Source: Trachythela sp. YZ-2020
Lineage: Eukaryota; Cnidaria; Anthozoa; Malacalcyonacea; Clavulariidae
Length of the DNA stretch: 64,000 bases
Direction of reading: 5' to 3'
Assembly (NCBI GenBank): GCA_016169945.1
Contig: JADLSH010000231.1
Span: forward strand, 1,054,001 to 1,118,000
Below are positions 1-11,685 of this stretch, piece after piece. Position numbers and translations under genes: made by a program. The notes below the pieces were generated by a model, which made no database searches, was not told where the DNA came from, and saw only the letters and a list, made by a program, of their open reading frames with translations. The stretch's first letter is position 1. The number at the start of each line of letters is the position of its first letter.

Positions 1-2998
1 TTTAAAATGACTCATATTAAAAGGACTTTTAGTTAAAAGTAAGGGTGTCAGGAAACCGCAAAACCACACAAAAAATCATCCAAAACCGCAAAATAGCAAT
101 AGATTTCGATAAAACCGAATACACAAGCAGACATTATTTAGCTTTGTCACACAATCCTCTTAAATAACGTTTTATCACTCAGTTAGGTCGCATAATTGAG
201 GTCAATATTCACAAGTACATTCAAATCGTCTCCTGATTCATGTGAATAAAGTGAAAAGTGTGAAAAGTCTTTATCTCCATTATATTTGTACGTGCGTGAA
301 ATATCAGATTGACATTATTATGCAAGACATTTGCCAAAGTTCAACATTCCAGAGGTTCATTCCAAAGCAGGTTCAAAATATAGATTCAGTTAAATCAGGA
401 CGATACAAATTTGTCAGAAGAAATTTTAAGTACAATACTTTAATAGAAATTAGGTATATTCCAAGCTCTGATACAAGTTAAGCGAAACAAAGTAAAAGTA
501 AGAAAAACAATTTGAGAGCAACTGAGCAAGAGTAAATAGGAAATTATGCAAAACTGAGGAACAGTTCAATTTTAGTCATGATCGTATCCGTGACGGAGAG
601 TTGTTAATCCTACTCAATCTCAGACTCCGAGAGTAAGTGAAATAGCATTCAAGCGAAATTACTTCTATTTAGAAGTACGAATTTCAATAAACCAACAACA
701 AGTTTTGATAAATAGATCCAAAGTTGGGTTTCAGTAGCAGTGACAGTGAAATATATTGTGAATGATTTGTGATTACATCCATTTGTGCAGTAAGTTATTA
801 TTACTGACCAAATCTCATTTTACGAATGGAATTATGAGAAATTGCATGAGGGTTGAACGCGTCAAAGGAACAAAGATCCTGTATATATCCATAACAACGC
901 AAAGTGTTTTCAAGGATGCATTGTTCATACCCACGCCGGAAAGCCCAGTTGTGCACACCGGGATACCAGACAGAGTGGCGGACCCTCTTATGAATTACTA
1001 GTGATGATAAGAATTCCAAGATGATAATTATTTCTAGAGATTTCATACATAAATCTGCTACTACTATTAATCAGCACACAAATGTTCGCTTACAGGCGAT
1101 GCTATTACCACAATTAGCTTTACCGGAATGTAACTGTGAGGCTGCTGCATGAAGAGAAGCACTTTCAAATATTGCGCTCTTTAGGCGAGGCTAATATAAA
1201 ATTTGCTAATAATTGGCTGAAAATATTTTCTCTGTCGGAATTTAATTGTGCCAGTTAAAAATATCTTGTGTAGAACATATTGCTAGCTGTCATCTTCAAA
1301 AGCAGAGCATAATTTACAGACAGTTGAAAATACTTCTTAAAAAGAAATATAGATTAAAGTGTAGAGCTAGAGTATGCCACTGAACGTAGATACTCAATAA
1401 CATGCAGTGTTTAAATGACATCTCGCCGAATTTAAAAAAACTATTTCTAAAATTTTCATGTAGTTGAGTGCTGCACTGGTTTGCACTGAGCTACTATTAA
1501 GTATCCCATTCCTGTTTAACATGCCGCTAAATTTAGATTTCACACCGCCTTTTAGCTCATCTTCATGTGCAGTGATAAAATTCCTTTAAAATAATCCCTG
1601 TTTCATAATCCGTTAAAATGACAACATTATAGATACATGTACAAAAAATTATTAAATAATTTTTTTGCTCCTTACTGAATACAGTTGACTTAATGTTTCA
1701 AAATATTTCAGCAAATGCATGTTGTAAATGTTGACATGTTGTAAAAGCGTTTTGATTAAGATCCATGATCTAACGATTATGGCTTTAAGCTTCCTTAATG
1801 ATGGTCTACAGTCCGTTCTGCGCATGCGCGGAGTTTGTTTATTTTCGGGGACTCCTGCTGTTTCTCTCCCCAGTCTCATTCCCGTTCCATGCTCGCGTTA
1901 TTTATATTACATCTTGTCCGAATTGTAAGCTCTGGGATAATCCATAACCGGAAGTGAATATGATTGGTCGTTGATACGCAATGGATGTCGCAATAATGCA
2001 ACAATAAATTATTAACCGGGTAAATTATATAATTATACAAGATGGCTGCTGTTTAGGAGTGTACGAATATTGTTTTTGTATTTCAGAGTAATTTTAGCAG
2101 TGATAAGGTGAATAATCTTCTGTAATATTACACGGAAAATATAAAGAAAGGTACTATTAAGTTTGTACTATTTTATAAATGTACCAAAGGTGAAATAGAA
2201 CGTGAAACTTTGTGCTGTAATTTAAAGCCTACATATGTTTATATTAAAATTTCTATATGCTTTATTTTGGAAATATGCTTAGTTTTGAAAATGGTTATAC
2301 TTTATCACAACTTTTTACTTGATTGTGAATAACAGAATATTTTATCTATATCCATTTGAAAAAGCAGTTGGTTTTAGTTTGGTGGCCTAATCTTGATCAT
2401 CTTATAATTAGTAAATACAAGATCACTACTAAATTATATTTAAGCCTAATAATCTCTAACCATGTACTACAAGAATTATCCTTACAATCTTAGTCATGTT
2501 GTATATCAATGTACGGATAAACATCTTTGGTTGATTCAGCAGGTATTGTTAAATGCTTATCTTGTATTCTAGCCTGCATACTTGTATTAATAATATAAAA
2601 CAAATTAGTCATACACATTGGTAATAAGTGTACCATGTATATTTTCTATATACAGTTTTGTGGCTTATAGGCAGGGGTCAATCCTGGTAGGAGAATATAT
2701 GTACTCCCATATTGTTGGCCAGGAGCTAGTCTGCTCGCAGGCCAGCCAGGACCAAGTCATGATCCCTGCATGGGAACTTGCCCATGGTACAGGGAAATAT
2801 TGTAATCATACAGGTACATTGGAAGAAAAGCCCATTCTGAAAATAGTGTTGTGACAAAATAATTTCTAAAACTATGATAATACAAATGTTGCCATTGTTA
2901 ATAAACTGTGGAGTGCTGGAATCAATGCCTAGTACTATGTGGCAAGATACATGAATTGCTCCCAAGGAACTGAAGGAAGAGTCCAGGGTAGTCAAATA
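1..2998. other. Non-coding, no supported gene
   Basis: No open frame here shows a recognisable domain or credible splice borders; the longest frames are under 95 codons and look random. Short palindromic GCGCATGCGC (near 1819) resembles an NRF1-type promoter motif, and CAAGATGGCTGCTG near 2038 resembles a YY1-type motif followed at once by a stop after four codons. These could mark a promoter or untranslated first exon, but that is inference only. Confidence 0.5.
1801..1841 (+). repeat. 41-bp repeat, inverted partner at 14132-14172
   Basis: A segment beginning ATGGTCTACAGTCCGTTCTG and containing GCGCATGCGC recurs in reverse complement at 14132-14172 with about one mismatch. The partner sits just upstream of the P2X7-like gene. 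The two copies could be remnants of one repeat family or the outer ends of an older large insertion; the sequence does not decide. Confidence 0.6.
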
Positions 2999-3006
2999 CA
3001 AGGTAG

Positions 3007-3318
3007 TATAGGTGGTGGAACCGGGAAGGGGGGGAAATGGGGGCCTTTGGGCCCCCCTGTTTCAGTCTTTCAATTAAATATGTTTATATGTTGAATATTA
3101 ATGTTGAATATTAGATTATTGAACTATGTTTTTAGTACTCGAGATGAAAGCTTGTATGTTGAAATTTCCATAAAATTCTCCCAGAATGCAGGAAATGTTG
3201 TTTCAGAGATGCTAGATTTCAAAATTTTCTGTGGAAGGATTATCATTCCCCCAGACCCCCCTACATTGGTGTGCTACATTCTAAGCCCCCCGATAATACA
3301 GATCTTCCACCGCCTATG
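3007..3318. mobile_element. hAT-type MITE with TSD CAAGGTAG
   Basis: The 312-bp element starts TATAGGTGGTGGAA and ends TTCCACCGCCTATG, a short imperfect terminal inverted repeat. Perfect 8-bp direct repeats CAAGGTAG flank it (2999-3006 and 3319-3326). It has no coding capacity and carries C- and G-runs. An 8-bp duplication is the hallmark of hAT transposition; assignment to that superfamily rests on this alone. Confidence 0.85.
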
Positions 3319-3351
3319 CAAGGTAGGTACAATCTTTGACATAATGCTTGA

Positions 3352-3669
3352 CATAGACTGATTTTCTGGGGGAGGTGCGGGGGTGCGCACCCCCAAAAAA
3401 CGTGGGGTGTGCACCCATTTGGGATAAATGACCGTAGTGTGATTGAAATAAAGATTTTGAACTAAGTAAGACTAAAAAAAAGGATTTTGAACTAAATAAG
3501 ACCAAAAATCTCAAATTTTTCGGGGGGCTTTGCCCCCCTTACCCCCATTAGCAACTGTGCCCCCAGGCCCCTGCTGCAGCTTGCTCGGCGGCGCTACACA
3601 CCCTGTCGCTCACCCCCCCCCCTAAATTTTCGGCACCCCCCCAGAGCAAAATCTGAAAATCAGTCTATG
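3352..3669. mobile_element. hAT-type MITE with TSD ATGCTTGA
   Basis: The 318-bp non-coding element starts CATAGACTGATTTTC and ends GAAAATCAGTCTATG (perfect 15-bp inverted ends). It is bounded by perfect 8-bp duplications ATGCTTGA (3344-3351 and 3670-3677). The interior is rich in C/G tracts. It lies only about 30 bp from the preceding MITE, but its ends and target duplication differ, so it is an independent insertion. Confidence 0.88.
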
Positions 3670-3677
3670 ATGCTTGA

Positions 3678-5361
3678 GACCATTCCTCACAATATTGCAA
3701 AGTTAGTATACATTGACAAAACAAACTTCATCATACCCACTTTCCCAGTTGAGTGTTGTTAACAATGTCGTTGAAACAACTTTTGATAATTTACCACATA
3801 ACAAGTTCAATATTGAGAGTTGGGGCTTAAGAAGCGCAACAGGGAAATTATTATGAGGGTATGAAAATTTTGTATAGAAGTAAAGGTAGTCTCAACCAGT
3901 TATGTCCAAGATTGTAGCCACAGTGCAAAAGATTTTGAGCAAGCTACAAGAAGGGTGATATATATGCTCCCATCTTCCAAGTACTTAATCACTGGGTATG
4001 TCAAGTATGAAGCTTACAGGTTATTCAACCAGGCTGGCTTACTAGTACGAAGATATATAATTTCCAAATTTCGATGGGTTGTTTTGACCAGAGGCCTGAG
4101 GCGGTACAATATATCGGAAATGACAGATAAAACACATAAGTTGGGCGAATTTAGAGCAAATACCAGATACATGGCTTTGTGTTAACTGTAGAGAAATTTG
4201 GTGAATATTTAGAACTACTGAACTGTCCTGCTAACAGAGATCTCTGCCAGGATCTGAAACCTTTTTGGTCGCGCATGTGCGAAAATTACCATGGCTGTTG
4301 ATCAAACATCATTTGTGTGCGTATAAATTGGACATCTTGACCTCAATATCACGTTAAAGTTTGAAAGTTATTTTTACTTAGACGTGAGGTCATGCGGGCA
4401 ATCTATATGGACATATATAAAGGCTTGAGTCCAAAACGTTCTATTCTATTGTCAGATCTCGGCACATACAAATGACAAATCGTTTTAATAGACCAAAATC
4501 ACTTCTGCACTTTACCATTTTGTTGGTTATTGTTCATATTTTTTATATTAAAGAATATTAAATAAATATCTTTAAACACACAAAATGATTTCACTGAGTC
4601 TTTGGGGTATTTGAATTAAAAACCGTGCCCGAATAAGGGCAGTTAGATTCAATTTGAAGCAGTACCACTGCTGAAGTACGGGATATTTGACAAAAAATTG
4701 TGTCTGAAATTAAAATCCCCTACCCATGCCCGCCCTCCCCCTCCTCCGGCTTAACATTGATAGGTGCATAATGTAATGGAACCAATTTCAGTTCATAACT
4801 TTAAGCTTCGTGTGATATTCCTACAAAATGTTTAAGGTTAATAGCTGAGTTTGAAGTACTTTAGCTTTTCCTCTTGTAGTCCAATCGTATAGTACGTTCC
4901 AGCCATGTTCTTAGACTGGACTTTTAGTAGTACCCAGCCATGTTCTTAGACTGGACTTTTAGTAGTACCCAAAATTTCACGCATTGTTTAGGCTTGGACG
5001 AACTTACGAGCGCGAAACGGCTTAATTTTGATGGTAGAAAGACAAGGACCCGTATAATTCAAGATTTTCCATAGTGACAGTGCCAAAGCCCAAAGGAGAA
5101 CAATATACTTAATTTATACTTTATAATTGCAACATTTTCTTCGATATAAAACACTCTTAACCGCTCCATATCGACTGTTTTGATTACAATATTTTCTTTG
5201 CTCTGTCGTATTTATACTCCTCTTGCAACGTAGTACGAAGAACATTTAGATTTGCTGCCAAAAACGATATATTTTCATGATTTATATACGAAACAAATAG
5301 AATTTGTTTTGAGTTTCGCGAACGCATGCGCAGTTTGGTCGAGGTACAGTTTTCTGTACCT
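3678..5361. other. Non-coding stretch
   Basis: No supported gene. The only structure found is a 35-bp perfect tandem duplication at 4899-4968, described separately. Confidence 0.5.
4899..4968. repeat. 35-bp tandem duplication (2 copies)
   Basis: The unit starting CCAGCCATGTTCTTAGACTG occupies 4899-4933 and is repeated exactly at 4934-4968. It is a simple local duplication with no coding sense. Confidence 0.9.
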
Positions 5362-6524
5362 TTGAATTGAATTGAATTGAATTTTATTACAAAATCTGAA
5401 TGGCAGCTAAGAGCTGAATTGTACAGAGTTGATATTTAAATTACATGATAAAAACTAATACATATAGTAATATATACGGTATATTAAAACTAAAATTTAT
5501 ATTACAATTAAAATGAATCATTATATGATACGATACTAGAAGGAATAAAACTTTTACTAAATCTTGTAGTCTTACAATTAATTAAGTTAATATGCTGATC
5601 GTTACGTAGATTGTAAGTACGTAAGTCCTCGCGTTTATTAGGGATGAGTTCATTCAACTTATTTTCCGGGTTGAGAAGTTTCTTAAAATAGGATTTACAT
5701 AAATTATTTCGTCTTTGAGAGAGCAAGGATATTTCATAAACTTCCAAGGCTTTGCGGTATGACAGGTCAGGACATATTATTCGTAGGGCTCGCTTCTGAA
5801 TTCTTTCGATTTCTTCCTTTAAGTAGTCAGGGGAGTTTAAGTTCCAAACCTGGCATGCATATTCAAGCACAGGTCGTATACATGTGGTATAAACTTGAAT
5901 TAGAGAACTCCCTCCAAGACCGCTGCGTTTAAGCACTCGGAGAAAAAAAAGTCTCTTTGATGCCTTGTATACTATGTGTTCAACATGTAAGTTCCAACTA
6001 AGATCAGAAGAAAAGTACAGACCAAGAACCTTTGCTGATAAAACTGGGGACATACAGTGATCTTTAATAAACAATGGTCGAAGATTAGGGACGTCCTTAG
6101 CGAACGAGATAATTAGCTCTTTGCATTTAGAACGATTAAGCATCATATCATTTTCCGTGCACCATTGATCGATATTATTAATAACGGATTGCAGGTTACT
6201 TTGACAACCTTTACCGATTGTTTCTGAGAGACTAGTGTCGTCAACATATTTCCATCTATCTTTGTGGTTAATAGCCAAATCGTTGACCATGATGAGAAAA
6301 AGTAATGGGCCAAGGATTGTACCTTGCGGGACGCCTCCATTTACCAAGGACCAATCAGAGAACGAAGAACCCAATTTCACCCTCTGTCTTCTTTGCATCA
6401 GGAAATCAATAACCCAGTTTATTAAGGATTTATCAATATTTAGTAATTGCATCTTTTTTATCAGGATTTTTTGGTTGATTCTGTCGAATGCTTTACTAAA
6501 GTCAAGCAGAAAAACACGAACCCA
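5362..6524 (-). pseudogene. 5'-truncated non-LTR retrotransposon (LINE), reverse transcriptase C-terminal part
   Basis: Minus-strand reverse transcriptase fragment. The 314-codon frame (6452-5508) continues upstream in frame to about 6520, where LLDFSKAFDRIN (RT motif A, catalytic Asp) is readable before homology stops abruptly. Then come GVPQGTILGPLLFLI (motif B), KYVDDTSLSE (motif C, catalytic DD), and a thumb/C-terminal region with CIRPVLEYACQVWN and IQKRALRII, as in CR1/Jockey-like elements. The 3' end terminates in a short pentanucleotide repeat (AATTC)n at 5362-5385, a tail typical of CR1/L2-type LINEs. Endonuclease and RT fingers are missing, the usual result of incomplete reverse transcription. 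The remaining frame is open, so the insertion may be fairly young. Clade assignment is tentative. Confidence 0.9.
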
Positions 6525-6600
6525 GGCTCTGAGTCGGATTCAACCTCGTACCCAGGCTTTTCCTTCTGAGATAAGAGCCTGGGAACGAGGTTGAGTCGGA
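6518..6600. repeat. Palindromic repeat adjoining the LINE 5' junction
   Basis: AACCTCGTACCCAGGCT (6542-6558) and its imperfect reverse complement AGCCTGGGAACGAGGTT (6576-6592) form a hairpin, flanked by direct copies of GAGTCGGAWT. It abuts the point where LINE homology ends. A related motif, GGATCGCAGRCTCGGGG, follows near 6644 and recurs near 7668, which suggests a dispersed short repeat family. Confidence 0.6.
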
Positions 6601-6877
6601 ATATCCCAGAGCCTTTCCCAGAGCCTCCGTTCCTTCCCCCGAAGGATCGCAGGCTCGGGGTACGAGATTGATCCGAATTCCGAAACGATGAGCGAGCCAA
6701 AATCTTCGTTGAATTCTTTATTCTTCGACTTCGGGCAGTAATATTGAGAAAAAAGCGAGCAGGAGAGAATATTACGCTGAAAGGGATGCTTCTAGCGTGT
6801 ATTTGTTCGAGAATTTTACCCGATAGAGGGAAATCAAGGCAAAACATGCCTTGAATTCAGACGCAGATGTTGCCGAA

Positions 6878-7526
6878 ATGCTGCTTGATCACTTCGACGC
6901 TACGGAATCCACACGGGCTTTATGGTAAGAATTTTGCTTATACATAACAAGTTTCGAGTTTTGACATTTAAAGCTATTACATAATTGTTATTTATAGGGG
7001 TATTGCATCTTTTCAGCGACGTGGAAACCCAGGCTGATGAAGCTAAATTTTCTAGTTCAAGGTATGTATATAAAATGACTAACAAATGGCTAAATATTCC
7101 CCACCACATTAGCCCATATAGTAACATTTTCATGATCAAACTGTGCATTTTCTATGATGCAGTTCACCCTCAAACAAGATTTAGCCACCGATGAAGAGTG
7201 TTGTATTTAATATGTCAGCACAATATTAAAAAATTAAAGCTGTGATCAAAGCAATTCCCCAGCTTACACACTGATAGCTATTTCATATATTATTCATTCA
7301 CTCACACACCAGTAATGAAATGTTTCTAAAATGGTGTAGATAATGATGTCTGCTGTGTGATTACTGTATGCCAATGCATCTTCATCATTTTAACTTACAA
7401 GTGTCTTCATTTCAGATCTTTATATCCTCTTGAAGAGAGGACATTGACTGCTAGTAGTGGAAGTGAAAGTGATCAAGATGCAGACAGGACAATGACGGCA
7501 AACACACTTTCCCCTACCAACAAAAG
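6878..7526 (+). CDS. Three exons of an unrecognised acidic, Ser/Thr-rich protein
   Basis: Three exons with consensus borders: about 6827-6924 (donor GTAAGA), 7017-7061 (acceptor TGCATCTTTTCAG, donor GTATGT) and 7416-7526 (acceptor CTTCATTTCAG, donor GTAAAA). All junctions are phase 2 and the spliced frame stays open, which is unlikely by chance. The first in-frame Met after an upstream TAG (6824) is at 6878, giving MLLDHFDATESTRAL, then DVETQADEAKFSSS, then SLYPLEERTLTASSG and SESDQDADRTMTAN. The product is acidic with no membrane segment; I do not recognise the family. The true start may lie in an upstream exon joined at the AG near 6826. The 3' end is not settled; one candidate terminal exon is at 10486. 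Confidence 0.6.
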
Positions 7527-7547
7527 GTAAAATTGCTTTGTAATTTA

Positions 7548-8023
7548 TGCATGGATCAATTCTTGCTGTTACCACCCCCCCGGCAAATCGTATTCCAGGG
7601 GCCGGGAATGTGCCGGGGTTTAGGCCGGGAATGTGCGAGATCTGGGGTCTGGTGAATAGCCACATAGGATCGCAGACTCGGGGGATGAGATTAACTAGTC
7701 TCTAGTCCTCTGCACACGTTATTTGCAGTGACAGGCAAAACCCGATCAAATGTTGGATATATAGCATATCCAAAAGATTGTTGACAATAGAAGAAGGGCT
7801 GCTGAGAAAGCAAAACAAAGAAGCACCTTGATTTTCTGTTGAAAGTATCTGTTTTTTTATGTTAAAGTCCTTGTATTAGTTTTTCACCTTTGCCCCGGGG
7901 GTTGAGAATTGTTAATTTTCAAATACCTGGGGGCTGTAAATTTGCAGTGAGCTTTAAAAAATGTACAAATCCTTGGGGTGTTGCCCGGCGGGGGGGTGGT
8001 AACAGCAAGAATTGATCCATGCA
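7548..8023. mobile_element. PIF/Harbinger-type MITE with TTA target duplication
   Basis: The 476-bp element has about 35-bp nearly perfect inverted ends beginning TGCATGGATCAATTCTTGCT and running into a C-run. Trinucleotide TTA flanks both ends (7545-7547 and 8024-8026); 3-bp TWA duplications are typical of PIF/Harbinger. The interior is non-coding and has GCCGGGAATGTG repeated around 7602 and 7624. It lies in the intron after the third exon of the gene starting near 6878. Confidence 0.75.
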
Positions 8024-9858
8024 TTAATGGTGAATGAATAAAAAGCAGTTTTATTAGAGACTTGGGTCTATCCATTCAATATACAAAGTTTAACAAATTA
8101 TGATTTCTGTGTATTAACAGTACGAACCTCTATAAACCACACTCACAGTAGTTTGGTAGTTATATTGCTAACATGTGCATGCCAACCATGGTGAAATAGC
8201 TGCAAAATTGTGTGCTGTAGAAACTTGGTATGCATATTTTTGCAGTTGCCAGAAAAGACTAAAACTCCATTTGAAAATGTATTTAGTTGTGAATGGATAT
8301 ACAAAAACATATCTGTTTGAGGAATCCACCTGACAAATCAGTTTCAGTTATGAGTTTATCATCAGTGAATCTAATTTATTTGGTGTTCTCCTTTCATATA
8401 TCTTGTATCTGGAATTGAGTACATTTCTTGAATGGCAGAATACCAGTTAACCCATTTTCTCAGTTTGCTTGATCGTGCAGTACAGTAAGTACAGATATTA
8501 ATTAAAGTGCTTATGAACGCAAATTGATTATGAGCGTTTTTATTGATTCGGATAAGGCGTGAAAAGTTAGTTAGTAAGTTCTAGATTAGTTTTTGGCTTA
8601 GACTTTTAGTTTCGGAGATATGAAGGCTCAAACAGGCAAATTTTGCCATTTTCTGAAAAAAAGTAGCGCGACCAAAATATCACCAAGGGGCCTGGATCCC
8701 AGGAACCCAACTTTGATAAACAACTAAGAAATATATGGCGAAGATATCGATATCTTGTGTTTTTTTTGCATATTTTGTCTAAACGATGTTTCGTTTGTGC
8801 GTGTCTTACACAGAAAGTACCAACAGTAATATATCTAGCTATCTGACACCTTTTTTGGATGATAAATCACCTATTGCGGCTTTAAACCGATAGAAAAGAG
8901 GGCACCGAAACTCATCGATCTGAGACATTTGGTGGCAAATACAGGCCATAGTTATCGACCTATAAACAAAGACTAATGTACCCAGTTGTCCCAACATAGG
9001 ACAGGAATCAACATACAGGTAAGCTGTGATTTTAACAAATGCAATGATGTCTATTCGCGCGTATGAACTTTGGATATTTAACGTTGAATCATGTCACCTA
9101 AATGTGCATATTATTTGCTTAGTATACAATGTCATTGAAGCCAGTATGGATGAAAGGTTCTGCACCGGACATGTCCGCTGTACAACGTAACAACGGTGTT
9201 TGTTGACGCACAAATCGATCGAAGTGCTTCTACCTCTGAGAGATTACATACTGCTGTTATAGAATAATATATCATATATGTTTCAATGTGGAAATTATCA
9301 CAACTTTAATGCCTTTATGGTATTTAACTAATATAAATTAATAGGCCATTCTACTTTTAGACTTCAACCTACTTTATATGTGGACATTCAGTGTCTTGTA
9401 TTATCCTACACATGTGGTCAATGTCACATGTTTTATATGACAGTGAGATACTGATGATATATGTTTAATTGATACATGTATTTGGCACAAAGTTGATCAC
9501 CAAGTGCTGCACTGTCCCACTAGTGGAACCACCTTAACCTGAGTATCAGGCATTTCTGCCGTTAGGCCTTGGTCCCTAAGCCACCTATGTTGAAGAACCT
9601 TAGGGAGGCTAACAGAAAATTCCCTAAATAGAGAGATACACTTCAACATTGTATATATAGCCCATTAAACTATTTGTTTGTGATTTCATCTAGATTATCA
9701 GTGAAGTAAACTGGAACCATCAGTGAAAGATGAATTAACATTTTTAATTAAATATTTATTAAACATCTTTATATCAATATATGTTGCAGTGTGACTCTAT
9801 TGTCTCTTGGGGGCAAGTTCACTTTTAATAGCTCAGCCACTTGATCGATTGGATTGGC

Positions 9859-9920
9859 TTAACCCATTAATTGGCAAATTTTACTCATCAGTGGTAGAGT
9901 ACTGCCAATTAATGGGTTAA
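9859..9920. repeat. Perfect 18-bp stem hairpin
   Basis: TTAACCCATTAATTGGCA (9859-9876) is the exact reverse complement of 9903-9920, with a 26-base loop containing TTTTACTCATCA. A related inverted pair with the same TTTTACTCATCA motif is at 12358-12497, so it belongs to a short dispersed family. Confidence 0.75.
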
Positions 9921-10485
9921 CTGCGCTTGATTGGATCGGCTAAACTTTAGCTGCTTTTTGGGTGATGGGTTACCTAGAAAAGAGCCAGACTCCCACTATG
10001 GAAGAACTTTACCCATCTGGAAGGAGATTCCACTTCTAAAATGTGCAAGGAAATCTGGTAGGGGAGGGGGTCAACATCCATTTTCCTCCATGGGGAGGAA
10101 GTCGGTTTACCTGCACAGAGAAGCACCTTTCCGAGTCACTTAAATCAGCTATGTGGGCATGCCAAGAAGGTTGGATGTGTGTACACTATGAGTAAAGCAT
10201 ACATCGCTCTCACACCAGACATCTTACATCTAATGTGAAAGTTGAAGCATGTTTGCTCTGCCCACACAGGCAAAGCTACTGTAATATAAAGTATGAAGTT
10301 TTACAGATCACATACTGGCCTTATGGCTTATTAAATTAGATATGTTTCCCCCACTAAAACATTCTCAAAAGATGAATATTATTCTAAGCCTATTTATGTG
10401 GCAATTAATGTTTAGTGTCGTCACAATAATTCCATATATATCTATATCTCCAGTTTATGATATCTGTGTATTGATCATCTTTCAG

Positions 10486-10588
10486 TTACATGGACAAAGA
10501 TGACAATCTGCCAACCAATCTTTCTATGAAAGGTTCTGTGAGAATATGGCCAATTTCATTAGATTGTGGGTTGGCCAGTTGCAGTTAA
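10486..10588 (+). CDS. Possible terminal exon of the gene starting near 6878
   Basis: A consensus acceptor (TTGATCATCTTTCAG) precedes a frame that is phase-compatible with the donor at 7526 and runs 33 codons (YMDKDDNLPTNLSMK..) to TAA at 10586-10588. It lies inside the 8502-11278 inverted-repeat element and nearly 3 kb from the previous exon, so it may be coincidental. No homology recognised. Confidence 0.3.
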
Positions 10589-11278
10589 CCAGTTACTATT
10601 CTTGAAAATGTCCAAATTTTGGGCAAATTTGAATGTAAAATTTGTAGGGAAACAAGCTTCCTTGCTAAAGTGAGAACCAACTTTAAAGCAGGTGTAGAAA
10701 TGAAATGCAACCGATTCCCATGTCCATGAAGGCATGAAGACTATAAAATGCAGTAAAAGGTTTAAGTTCCATTCCAGCAAACTTTTAACCCTTGCATTCG
10801 TTCATTTATTTCTTCTTTCGAAAGAATTTTATAAGCAAGAGGCATCTATGTCCCAGAATTTATAGACATAAGTTACTGTCATCAAGTGTCATGGTCGTCT
10901 CCACGATCGACTTTGAAATCGCATTTAAATCCATTCCTTCGTCTATATTCCACGATTGACGATGCAAACCACTAGAAGGGTTACTTTACACACTCAAAAA
11001 TGTGTTTGAGTTCAAAAATGTGTTTTTTTCCTCAAGAAATAGCCGACTTTTCAAGATGATTTATCCAAATGTAATTGTTTTTATAGTAAAATTAAATACA
11101 CACGTTCCTGGGACCCAGTCCCCCGGAAGACGCTACTTTTTTTCCAAAATAGCGACTTTGAGCCTTTATATCTCCGAAACTAAAAGTCTAAGCCAAAAAC
11201 TAATCTAGAACTTATTAACTAACTTTTTATGTTCTATCCGAATCAATAAAAACCATTTTGCGTTCATAAGCACTTTAA

Positions 11279-11685
11279 GTACTATGTAATGGATCAATAT
11301 TTTCACAAACGTACAGTCGAGCATACGCTGGGGGGAGGAGGGGGTTATACCAATATACGCTTTTTAAAATGTCAATAATGACTTTGAATGCACAGCAATA
11401 TTTCCAGATCATTTACAGCTATTTTTGGCAAGAAAATTATTCTTCAAAAAATAAAACTGGACATTATTGTTTGCTAGTGTTTAGCAGTCTCTGCTTAACT
11501 TTGTTATGGCATAAAATCTAGATTGTATACAATATACATATGCTAATATTTGGCCATGACCATCATTCTTGAGGTTCAGCATTTAAGAGTACGCTCTGAG
11601 AGGGAGGGAGGGGGTCGAAAAGGGGAGAGTATGCTCTGCACGCTTATGAAAATGTTGATAATTGTGGATGACCCTTAGAATAAAA
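11279..11685. other. Non-coding stretch
   Basis: No supported gene; two short G-rich tracts (near 11331 and 11600) and otherwise AT-rich sequence. It is the 3' flank of the minus-strand P2X7-like gene. Confidence 0.5.

Larger units (their letters stand above)
8502..11278. mobile_element. 2.8-kb element with ~0.2-kb terminal inverted repeats
   Basis: The left arm (8502-8706) starts TTAAAGTGCTTATGAACGC and the right arm (11104-11278) is its reverse complement, with the long shared block GATTAGTTTTTGGCTTAGAC and the inner TCCCAGGAAC. Arm identity is high but with small indels. Apart from one possible host exon at 10486, the interior shows no transposase or other coding region. This is either a non-autonomous TIR element or two inverted copies of one dispersed repeat; no target duplication was found. 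Confidence 0.6.
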
